Positions 1 through 7,200 of a stretch of 34,676 bases of DNA are shown piece by piece. The stretch spans positions 1 to 34,676 of the forward strand of contig JAILQN010000014.1 of the NCBI GenBank assembly GCA_024699005.1, in the 5' to 3' direction. Below the pieces are notes generated by a model. The model searched no databases. It was not told the origin of the DNA and saw nothing but the letters and a program-made list of their open reading frames with translations. Origin of the DNA: Clostridia bacterium. Lineage in GTDB: Bacteria > Bacillota_A > Clostridia > Oscillospirales > Acutalibacteraceae. Each line of letters opens with the position of its first letter. Positions within the stretch are counted from its first letter, which is position 1. Made by a program: the position numbers and the translations under genes.

Positions 1-387
1 GACGAGTATATCGAATCCCTGCCGCAGCGCCTCGCGGCTTACAGACGCATAGCCGCGATCGATTCCTACGACGCTGCGGCGGACGTCATGTCCGAGCTGC
101 GCGACCGTTACGGCAAAGTGCCGGACAGCGTGCGGTGGCTCATCGCCGTGGTGCATATACGCAACGCCGCCATCCGCCACGGGATCTACGAGATCCGTCA
201 GGACGACGAGGGGCTTAAAATGTACGGCAGAAATACCGACCCGTCCGTTATCTCGATACTTGACAGGACCTTCCCGAAGCGGCTGCGCCTGATCATGGGC
301 GCAAAGGAGGGCATGTTCCTCTCCCTCGCTCCGGGCGACAAGCCGCTTGACGTGCTGACGAAGGCGATGAAGGCGCTGGGGACGTAG
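1..387 (+). CDS. mfd: Transcription-repair coupling factor Mfd, C-terminal end (partial)
   Basis: The frame is open from the first base to the TAG at 385-387, so this is the last 128 residues of a gene that starts outside the window. The stretch around YIESLPQRLAAYRRIAAI, followed by ELRDRYGKVPDSVRWLI and an HIRNAAIRHGI helix, matches the C-terminal regulatory domain (TRCF domain) of Mfd. In the full protein this domain follows the RecG-like helicase motor and restrains UvrA binding. Mfd removes RNA polymerase stalled at lesions and recruits UvrA. The helicase motifs are not in the window, so the call rests on this domain alone. The gene ends just before a heptamer repeat element. Confidence 0.85.
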   Translation, partial: DEYIESLPQRLAAYRRIAAIDSYDAAADVMSELRDRYGKVPDSVRWLIAVVHIRNAAIRHGIYEIRQDDEGLKMYGRNTDPSVISILDRTFPKRLRLIMGAKEGMFLSLAPGDKPLDVLTKAMKALGT

Positions 388-396
388 TTGATATGG

Positions 397-497
397 TGGA
401 TAGTGCTTAGTGGATAGTGTGTTGGTGGATCGCACAATAAAAAGCAAAACCTTGCACTATTCACTATCCACTATCCACTATCCACAATCTGTTATCC
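397..497. repeat. Heptamer inverted-repeat element, TGGATAG type
   Basis: The left arm (397-431) contains TGGATAG at 397-403 and 411-417 in 7-bp register. The right arm (455-496) is six consecutive heptamers: CACTATT, three exact CACTATC copies (462-482), CACAATC and TGTTATC. The arms are inverted relative to each other and can fold into a long imperfect hairpin across a short A-rich centre. The element fills nearly all the space between mfd and the SRAP gene. No coding potential is seen. Its architecture matches the AATGTGC elements near mnmA although the heptamer differs. Confidence 0.75.
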
Positions 498-521
498 GCT
501 GTTCCGAAAGGAGACGATCCC

Positions 522-1115
522 ATGTGCTGCAGATTCTACGTTTACAGCTCTTCTTCCGACGAGCGTGAACGGAAGATACTTTCGCTTATGGAGCGGGATT
601 ATCCCGGCGGTTATAAGACCGGCGAGATCTTCCCCGGCGATACGGCGCCCGCCGTTCTCGGGGAAAACGGCAGGCTGCGTCACGCGCCTGCGGTATTCGG
701 GTTCCCCGGATTCGGGAAGAACCGGCTCATCATCAACGCCCGTTCGGAGACAGTCGCGGAAAAACCGGCTTTTGCCGGAGCTTTCCGGGAGAGCCGGGCG
801 ATCATTCCCGCGGACGGCTTCTTTGAATGGAGCCGCGGCGGGGAGAGGAAAAAATATCTGTTCACCCTTGAAGAGCCGCGCACGCTCTGGCTCTGCGGAT
901 TGTTCGTGATCGCCGATGGGCAGTACAGGTTCGTTATCCTCACCCGTCCCGCCAATGAGTCCATGATCGACGTACACGACCGGATGCCCGTGATCGCTCC
1001 GCCCGACGGGGTGCGCGCGTATCTGACAGATCTTAACGCGGCAAAAGAGATCGTCGAGTCCGCGGCTCCGGCGCTTTGCCGGCAGGCGTGCGACGCCGGA
1101 GAGTTTGAATTATAA
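522..1115 (+). CDS. SOS response-associated peptidase (SRAP, HMCES/YedK family)
   Basis: A 197-residue protein. SRAP proteins form a thiazolidine crosslink between Cys2 and abasic sites in single-stranded DNA and so shield them from cleavage. The ATG at 522 has AAAGGAG upstream and places Cys at position 2, as the chemistry requires after removal of Met1. Other family residues are visible: Asn72 in INARSET, Glu102 in GFFEW and His152 in VHDRMPVI. The N-terminus reads MCCRF rather than the usual MCGRF/Y, so two cysteines stand side by side. Length is slightly below the typical ~220. The gene is monocistronic, between a heptamer element and a hairpin comb. Confidence 0.92.
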   Translation: MCCRFYVYSSSSDERERKILSLMERDYPGGYKTGEIFPGDTAPAVLGENGRLRHAPAVFGFPGFGKNRLIINARSETVAEKPAFAGAFRESRAIIPADGFFEWSRGGERKKYLFTLEEPRTLWLCGLFVIADGQYRFVILTRPANESMIDVHDRMPVIAPPDGVRAYLTDLNAAKEIVESAAPALCRQACDAGEFEL

Positions 1116-1121
1116 AATGAT

Positions 1122-1136
1122 GGGACTGTAAAAAAA
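1122..1136 (+). repeat. Left copy of a 15-bp direct repeat bordering the hairpin comb
   Basis: The sequence gggactgtaaaaaaa recurs at 1372-1386 with one mismatch (gggtctgtaaaaaaa). The right copy is one half of an intact terminator palindrome; the left copy lacks its partner half. The comb lies exactly between them. Confidence 0.6.
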
Positions 1137-1140
1137 TCGA

Positions 1141-1369
1141 TGAATTGACGCTTCGCGTCGTGAATTGGCTGTCGCCGTGAATTGCCGCTTCGCGGCGTGA
1201 ATTGCGTCGCGAAGCGACGCATTAAGAGCGGGCAAAGCCCGCACCCATATATAATAATAAATGACCTTTTGAAACATGAAAAAATGCGCGTCAGCGCAAT
1301 TCATGACCGCAGGTTTCCTGCGGTCAATTCATGCACGAAGTGCAATTCACGCGCCGAAGACACAATTCA
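1141..1369. repeat. Hairpin-comb element: four TGAATTG left, four CAATTCA right
   Basis: TGAATTG occurs at 1141, 1161, 1178 and 1198, and its reverse complement CAATTCA at 1297, 1325, 1343 and 1363, giving a symmetric 4+4 arrangement. Most intervals between copies are self-complementary stems with 3-4-nt loops: GACGC-TTC-GCGTC, GCCGC-TTC-GCGGC, CGTCGC-GAA-GCGACG, a 10-bp stem at about 1304-1326 and TGCAC-GAA-GTGCA. The centre holds a GCGGGC-AAA-GCCCGC hairpin plus CACCC (1228-1246), which recurs near 29022. The stretch 1116-1423 carries no gene. Confidence 0.8.
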
Positions 1370-1371
1370 CA

Positions 1372-1406
1372 GGGTCTGTAAAAAAACTGCGTTTTTTTAC
1401 AGACCC
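1372..1406 (-). terminator. Terminator palindrome after the zinc-ribbon pair
   Basis: A perfect inverted repeat: gggtctgtaaaaaaa, a 5-nt loop, then tttttttacagaccc. On either strand the A/T part forms the lower stem with a T-tract. It lies 17 bp past the stop of the minus-strand 155-residue gene and probably ends that transcript. It could also stop readthrough from the SRAP side. Confidence 0.7.
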
Positions 1407-1423
1407 GTTGTTTATTACAATAA

Positions 1424-1891
1424 TTATTTGATCAGCGGTTTGTGGCAGAACGTGCAGTTCGTATCCGTAAGCGAATTCTTTTTGCTGCAGAACATGCACA
1501 GTACCATTCCGTCGGGACGCTTGTCGTATTTCTCAAAAGGCTGGGGGAACTGAGGCAGATAACGCACCCGTTCGCCGATCTGCAGATAATCGTAAGCGTT
1601 CAGGTTGACCTCTTTTTTGCGGAGTTTGCCGTCGTCGCAGTTTACGTATATTCTGTACTTTCTGCGGGTAGTCCCGACGTGATCGCCCGATCTCGACATT
1701 TCGCGGGTCACTTTCTTGTCCGCGACGGTGCCCTCGAAGGGTTTCGCAACTTTCTGTTTTATCGCGTATATCACTGTGGCGATAATAAAAATCAACGAGA
1801 CGAAAACGCCGGCAAAGGCTGCCATATAGATTTCCATCCTGGGCGAAACGGCGCCGTAGATAAGAAATCCGATGATAGGCAGGAAAATCAT
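1424..1891 (-). CDS. Small membrane protein with C-terminal zinc ribbon
   Basis: A 155-residue protein of unknown function. Two hydrophobic segments are visible (about residues 1-17 and 22-45), then a basic stretch and a soluble domain of about 60 residues resembling the DUF3592-like or OB-like parts of small membrane proteins. A C-terminal zinc ribbon has two CxxC knuckles, CMFC and CTFC. The start at 1891 gives the first hydrophobic segment directly; no strong ribosome site precedes it, and it follows the upstream gene's stop by 11 bp, so translation may depend on that gene. The shared zinc-ribbon theme with its neighbour suggests a functional pair. No specific role can be assigned. Confidence 0.75.
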   Translation of the reverse strand: MIFLPIIGFLIYGAVSPRMEIYMAAFAGVFVSLIFIIATVIYAIKQKVAKPFEGTVADKKVTREMSRSGDHVGTTRRKYRIYVNCDDGKLRKKEVNLNAYDYLQIGERVRYLPQFPQPFEKYDKRPDGMVLCMFCSKKNSLTDTNCTFCHKPLIK

Positions 1892-1902
1892 AACGACTAA
1901 AA

Positions 1903-2121
1903 CTATCCGGTTATGCGTTTGTTCTTTTTGATGGCTCTGACGACCTCTTCGGAATCGATCAGGTCCGAATAACCCGCCTTGCCGAGTTCCGGATCCATCG
2001 GGGCGTTCTCATTGAAAAACGCCTGCTCCATGGGCTTGAAGGAATCGACCGGCGCGCCGCAGAAACGGCAGACCTGCTCGGAATCGTCCAGCTGTGCTTT
2101 GCAGTTTTTACAGATGATCAT
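1903..2121 (-). CDS. Small zinc-ribbon protein
   Basis: A 72-residue protein beginning MIICKNCKAQL with a second knuckle VCRFCGAPV, giving a four-cysteine zinc ribbon in the first 25 residues. The remainder is an acidic linker and a basic tail ending KKNKRITG. The ATG at 2121 has a clear GGAG ribosome site and a consensus promoter further upstream. It is the first gene of a two-gene unit with the membrane zinc-ribbon protein. Function is unknown; such ribbons often bind protein or nucleic acid partners. Confidence 0.75.
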   Translation of the reverse strand: MIICKNCKAQLDDSEQVCRFCGAPVDSFKPMEQAFFNENAPMDPELGKAGYSDLIDSEEVVRAIKKNKRITG

Positions 2122-2155
2122 GTCTTGTCTCCTTTTTTTTTCTGTCTGCGGTTAA

Positions 2156-2184
2156 ATTATAAATTTTTTGGGGAAAATTGTCAA
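2156..2184 (-). promoter_or_regulatory. Consensus sigma-A promoter for the zinc-ribbon pair
   Basis: On the minus strand the sequence reads TTGACA, a 17-bp spacer, then TATAAT, an exact match to the vegetative consensus, about 35 bp upstream of the ATG at 2121. The 63-bp direct repeat begins seven bases behind the -35 box. Confidence 0.8.
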
Positions 2185-2191
2185 GAGATAT

Positions 2192-2254
2192 GCGCCGGTC
2201 ACGAAAAGCATCCCACAGATCGGCAATATGCATTTTCAACCGTTTCGGCAGAGC
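2192..2254 (+). repeat. 63-bp direct repeat, left copy
   Basis: The 63 bases from gcgccggtcacgaaaagc to cgtttcggcagagc are identical to 21882-21944, in the same orientation. A few more bases match imperfectly on the right (CGGATA). The two copies enclose the whole cohesin-dockerin operon. Confidence 0.9.
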
Positions 2255-2297
2255 AAACGGATAATCCCTTATAATATAATATTTAAACGTTTATCTG

Positions 2298-2326
2298 TTG
2301 ACTTTTGCTTATAAAAATGATATAAA
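2298..2326 (+). promoter_or_regulatory. Probable promoter of the cohesin-dockerin operon
   Basis: TTGACT at 2298-2303, a 17-bp spacer and TATAAA at 2321-2326, followed by a leader of roughly 215 nt to the first gene. It is divergent from the promoter at 2156-2184. No better plus-strand candidate was seen before 2549. Confidence 0.55.
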
Positions 2327-2360
2327 CAAATGTAAGGTTTTTCTGAAGAGGTATTGACAA

Positions 2361-2473
2361 ATGCAGCATGCCGCATACAACTTTAGCAGACAGGCAATCA
2401 ACCACTGGATTATTGCATCTGAAGATACGTATATAAATAAATATATGCCACAGGATCAGTTTATCCTGTGGTG
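2361..2473 (+). pseudogene. Possible IS66-type transposase remnant
   Basis: A 37-codon open frame in the operon leader reads MQHAAYNFSRQAINHWII and continues with YINKYMP. The pattern SRQxxxxW, then a Tyr-rich helix, resembles the region before the catalytic core of IS66-family transposases (SRQTMxNWL). There is no convincing ribosome site, the frame is closed just upstream by TGA, and its TGA sits at the terminator hairpin. It could instead be a chance leader ORF. Confidence 0.3.
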
Positions 2474-2481
2474 ATTTTTTT
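2448..2481 (+). terminator. Leader terminator or attenuator hairpin
   Basis: CCACAGGAT, a 6-nt loop and ATCCTGTGG form a 9-bp perfect stem, followed three bases later by seven T residues. It lies between the likely promoter at 2298-2326 and the first gene at 2549. No plus-strand gene precedes it that would need a terminator, unless the short transposase-like frame counts. An attenuation role is inferred. Confidence 0.6.
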
Positions 2482-2548
2482 GATAAAATGGTTTTTTGAA
2501 AAAATCGAAAGAACATTTTTACTATATCGATTGATGGGAGAATCAGGA

Positions 2549-3610
2549 TTGCATATAAAAGAAAAAAGATTATCATTTTGCTTGAAATTCGGTGTTGTTT
2601 TTGTTTGTCTTTTGCTGTCGGCTGGTATTTTGTCTGTATCCGCCAAAGGAACCGGAACGGTTTATGCAGATGATTGTGAATTGATATCCGGACAAAATGT
2701 GCTTATGCCGGTCCTTATAAAAGATAATCCGGGATTTATGGGTTTTTCTTTGATCGTTCAATATGATTCCGAAGCGATCCGGGCAAAGAGCGTTGATGCC
2801 GGCGGGTTGTTGTCAAACGGGTTGTTTGATTTCAACATCTCACCGGATAATCAGGGTAAAATCGAAATCATATTTACAAACACCGGAAATATTGAGAATG
2901 ACGGTGAGTTATGTGTTATCTCATTTGACGTGATCTCAACGCAAGCGAAGGATTCGCAGATTGATTTCGCCTTTAAACAGGAAGATACTTTTAACGAGGA
3001 TTGGGAAGACGTATTGCTCAATACTGTTCCGGCGGCGCTGAAAATCAGGCTTCCGGCGGCAGCAGCAAGTGCAGCTGCCGCACGGTCCGGTGATCCGGAA
3101 ACGACAGTATCGTCTTCTGCCGGCCCCAAACCGGAAGTTCGCGATAATAAAGGCTCTGCGGGCAATACAGCAGTTTCGGAAGAGAGGACGACCGGCGAAA
3201 TATTGCAGGTAAGCACGGACAGTGAAAACCGAGAAGCCGAAGCTTATTCCGTAGTCAAGATGCTTGACAGTGTTTTATCGGATTATAATATCGCCTCATT
3301 AAGCGAGATACCCGAAGAGCAGAAAGAAGAGGTCGTATCCGTGATCGGATCGGAATTACACCGGATTGCTCCGGAAAAATATATCATATCCGATGATCTG
3401 ACGGCAGAAGAACAGATATCCGAATATCAGCAAATATATGATTCCGCCAAAAAAATAACGGAAGACACATCTGATAATAACGGCGCAGATCAGGCGGACG
3501 GCGGGAGCGGTAATATCATATTTATCATCGTCGCCTGCGCTGTCACGGCTATTTCGGCTGCAGTTATAATATTCATAATAATAAAAAGAAAACGGAGGTC
3601 AGCACAGTGA
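2549..3610 (+). CDS. Membrane-anchored single-cohesin protein
   Basis: A 353-residue protein. The TTG at 2549 is chosen because GGGAG lies 8 nt upstream and it starts a standard signal peptide (about residues 1-32, ending SVSAKG); longer in-frame starts lack a ribosome site. Residues ~35-165 form a cohesin domain: VYADD start, NPGFMGFSLIVQYD, then FTNTG and DTFNEDWEDV near the end. A Ser/Ala/Pro-rich linker and an acidic helical region follow. The C-terminus is a transmembrane helix (~321-345) plus KRKRR, a stop-transfer anchor. Cohesins bind dockerins through Ca-stabilised docking, so this is the likely membrane attachment point of the complex. It is the first gene of the operon and overlaps the next by four bases. 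Confidence 0.85.
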   Translation: MHIKEKRLSFCLKFGVVFVCLLLSAGILSVSAKGTGTVYADDCELISGQNVLMPVLIKDNPGFMGFSLIVQYDSEAIRAKSVDAGGLLSNGLFDFNISPDNQGKIEIIFTNTGNIENDGELCVISFDVISTQAKDSQIDFAFKQEDTFNEDWEDVLLNTVPAALKIRLPAAAASAAAARSGDPETTVSSSAGPKPEVRDNKGSAGNTAVSEERTTGEILQVSTDSENREAEAYSVVKMLDSVLSDYNIASLSEIPEEQKEEVVSVIGSELHRIAPEKYIISDDLTAEEQISEYQQIYDSAKKITEDTSDNNGADQADGGSGNIIFIIVACAVTAISAAVIIFIIIKRKRRSAQ

Positions 3611-4197
3611 AAAACGTGAGATCGGTCGCCGCGGTTTCCATGGCGATCCTGATTCTGGGTTTAACTGCGATCGGTTGTTTTGCTGCTCAGGCAAACACGG
3701 TATATTCCGACCTGATAACAGCGGCGCCGGATACGGAGATCGAGGTTCCGGTTTATATTGCCGGCAACACGGGATTGATGGGATTTGCGTTGGAATTTGA
3801 ATATGAGGGCGCAAAGATCACTCCTGTGAGCGTCAAACGCGGCGAGGTCCTTGCCTCCGGGATGTTTGATGACAGTATCGGCACCGGGACGGAGGATTCC
3901 TTCAAGGTCATATGGAGCGGCACCTCGGACATGAAGGAGGACGGAGAACTGTTTACGGTCACGTTCGCGGTGGGCGATATCCCCGCGCAGGATGTGATTA
4001 TCCGCATTACCGCTTCCGCGAAGGACACTTTCAATGAGAAATGGCAGGAAGTGCGGCTGGACTGCATGGACGTGACCGTCGGCGTCACCGGAGAAGGAGC
4101 GGAGCTCAGTGAAGAGCAGATCGCTTTAATAAAGGAAATACTCGGATATTTCAAAAAAGTATTCGATATGATGATAAGCTCATTAGAGGGCAGATAA
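3607..4197 (+). CDS. Secreted single-cohesin protein
   Basis: A 196-residue protein starting with GTG at 3607, preceded by GGAGG at 3594-3598. The GTGA overlap with the previous stop implies translational coupling. A signal peptide covers residues 1-27 (ending GCFAAQA). Residues ~30-160 are a cohesin: ANTVYSD, GNTGLMGFALEFEYEG, VIWSGTSD, DTFNEKWQEVRLDC. The C-terminus (~168-196) is an amphipathic helix around IKEILGYFKKVFDMMISSL rather than a transmembrane anchor. The protein could be a soluble adaptor or sit peripherally on the membrane. Its cohesin strongly resembles the third cohesin of the hub (shared MG-core and DxxNExW motifs). Confidence 0.85.
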   Translation: MKNVRSVAAVSMAILILGLTAIGCFAAQANTVYSDLITAAPDTEIEVPVYIAGNTGLMGFALEFEYEGAKITPVSVKRGEVLASGMFDDSIGTGTEDSFKVIWSGTSDMKEDGELFTVTFAVGDIPAQDVIIRITASAKDTFNEKWQEVRLDCMDVTVGVTGEGAELSEEQIALIKEILGYFKKVFDMMISSLEGR

Positions 4198-4210
4198 ACG
4201 GAGGATACAC

Positions 4211-7200
4211 ATGAAAAGGATACTTTCTTTATTTTTGAGCGTACTGATGATATTCTCGATTATTCCTTTGACGATATTTGCAAAGGAAGATAATAAGGAC
4301 TTCTCAGTCGAGACTTCCGATTATGAGATCACCGGTACCAATTCATTCGGCGATATAATGTCGGATGCTCTGAATGAATACCGTGCGGACGATACGGGGG
4401 CGGATAACCGCATCCTGGATACTCAGTCCTCCGGAAATACGGTCTCGGTCAGCGTGTCCGCCACAGATGACTGCAAAGTCGCAGTCGGGGCATATGATGA
4501 GGATTCGGATAAGCTTGTTGCTTCCGGCACCGGGAATGTCTCCGCAGGTGAAAGCACTGTGGATGTCAGAATGAATAAGAATCTGCCGGAACATTATATC
4601 CTGCGTTCGACCCTTCTTGACGGAAATAATGATCCTGTCGGTGAAGTTTACACCGATGATCATAATACCACGGTTTATGAGGAATTTAACAGCAAAACGA
4701 CAGATGATTTTGCGGGTCATCAGGTTCTGGACCTGGACGGGGACAGCAAAGACAATTTCGCCGTATTCAACAGTGAAGTCGTCATTCTGAATGATGATAG
4801 TTTTGTGTCAGCTGATGAAAGAAACGGTATCACTACATACACTTTTGCCAGGTCCGAAGATACCGGCTCAATCTCAAACGGTGATGTTTTCGCTTATAAT
4901 ACGGAAGACGTCAATGAGATGGTCGTTGAAAAAGTAGTAGATGTCAAAGAGTCTGCCGACACGGTCACGTTTACCGTAGAAGACGCCAAGATGGATGAGG
5001 CCTTTTGTTTTGTCAAGATCCATGTTGAAATGGATGACGTTTTTAAAGATGCCGATTCCGCTTCGCAGGAGGCAAAACTGACTCCCGTAAATCCGAAACT
5101 GAAGAGTAAGAGTGCCCAAGGGGGTGATACTTATTCAAAAACTTTGCCATTTAGTAAAGGACCGTTTTCCGGATCTGTTACTCTTACTGCAGGATTTGCT
5201 TTCGTTCTGGAATATGAAAAACACAAATATGCCGTGGCTGCATTGGCGATTATGCCGTCTGCCTCTGTACACGCTCAGATGGAGTATAAAACAGGCAGGA
5301 AAACTGTTTCTATTGCAGAGCCTTCTGTATGGGTTTATGGTATTGAGTTTAAATTTGCCGTAAAATTAGTATATGAAGCATCTGCCAAGATTTCATTTGA
5401 CGCAAGCATTTCCGCGAAATTCGGCTTTACATGGACTTTGAGTTCCGGATTCAGAAATAATAGTTCAAAACCGGTCGTCAGATCAAGCGTACAAATCGAG
5501 GGGCATTTCTATTTGGGATTACAGTTGCAACCATCGGTTTCTTTGTTGGGATGCGCTAGGTTGAAACTGACAGGTGAAGCAGGGGCACAATTGAACGCGG
5601 TCGTGAGAGGAGAATATGAAACAGGAAGAACAGAAAAACACGATTGCGGGGCACTATGTATAGCTGGAGATGTAGATGTAAAGATCAATGTGGACGCTGG
5701 CGTACAGTTGGGTATCTGGGACTGGACGCTTGTAGATAAAACATGGAATGTCTATTCAATGACATTCGATAATGTGCTTGTATTTCATTACTCGATAAAA
5801 TATAACGAATTCGATTGGGGGCCATGTCAGCATTACTCTCATTATATAACAGTGAAAGTGACCGATGAGTCCGGAAAACTGATACCGAATGCCAAAGTGG
5901 ACGGCAAAGCAACAAGCGGTGGAATACTGAACGCCTGGTATACTGACGGTCAGCATATACTGACTGTTTCCGCGAGCGGATTCGAGACAACAAAATTCGG
6001 TATCGGTGTTGATTCCGCAAAAACATATTTTGTAAAGCTTGTAAAAGGTTCTTCTTCTACCGTACGCGAGGAGTACGACGGGTCTTACACATCATACAAA
6101 AAACGCTCCTCATCCGGTTACGGCGGTGGCGGCGGTTCGTATCTCCCGCCTCTCACATACACCGAGCCCCGTGAAGGAGTGATTCTTTCAACCGCTTTGG
6201 CGGGACAGAGAAGAAGCGACGTCGCCTGGGTGCAGCGTGAGCTTAAGAATTTAGGATATAATATCGAGGCGGACGGTTATTACGGATACAGAACAGAGGC
6301 TGTTGTCAGGCAGTTCCAGGCTGATTATTCCCTGCCGGTCACCGGCAAGGTCAACGCGAACGTCGTCGCGATCATAAAACATCCGATAAAACAGGTCGGC
6401 GCCCCCTCAAATATAAAGCTGACGACCCCGGCGGAGATCGCGTCGGGCGGTATAGCGACAGTCACATGGGACGCCGCGACTAACGCGACCGCGTACGATG
6501 TGTTTGTCTATAATTCCGCAGGCGCGGAGGTTGACAATGAGATTGGCACGAAGTCAACGGTCTGTTCATTCGTTTTATACGAGCCCGGTTCCTATACTAT
6601 TAAAATACGCGCCAAAAATGACAGGTTTACCGGGACAGAGGTTGCTCTGGGAACAGCGATCACCGTCAGGAGCAAGATCGTTGTGACGTTCCTTGACTGG
6701 GACGGGACGCTTTTAAGCAAACAGTTTGTGGAATACGGCAAAGGCGCCGTTACTCCCGCGGCTCCCGAGCGCGACGGTCATACGTTCCTGAAATGGGATA
6801 AGGATTACAGCAAGCTCACAGAGAATACAGAGGTCCACGCGCTGTACGCTCCCAATCAGTATACAGTGACCTTCCTTAACACGGACGGCAACGTTCTGAG
6901 TTCCTCCAAGTGTACTTTCCTTGAAAGCGCCGCAGCGCCGGATGAGAGTCAGATAACCGTTCCTGCCGGCTGCAAATTTATCGGTTGGGACAGGGACTTC
7001 AGTTCCGTTACGGAAGATATCACCGTTAAACCGGTCGTTCAGTATGAAAATGACGATCTTCCGATAATAATCGAAAGCTATACGGTGGCCCGGGATGAAA
7101 ACTACGGGTACAACATTTCCGTAACTGTAAGGAACTACGATAAGAAGAGGACCAACGGACGTGTCGTCGCCGCTCTCAAGACAAGCGACAACCGCTTTGT

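Noticed and set aside
2354..2381. Second operon promoter (TTGACA with TACAAC)
   Set aside because: The -10 is poor and the spacer is 16 bp; the candidate at 2298-2326 is better.
2468..2548. GTG start at 2468 for the first cohesin gene
   Set aside because: It overlaps the terminator hairpin, has no ribosome site and would put 27 residues in front of the signal peptide.
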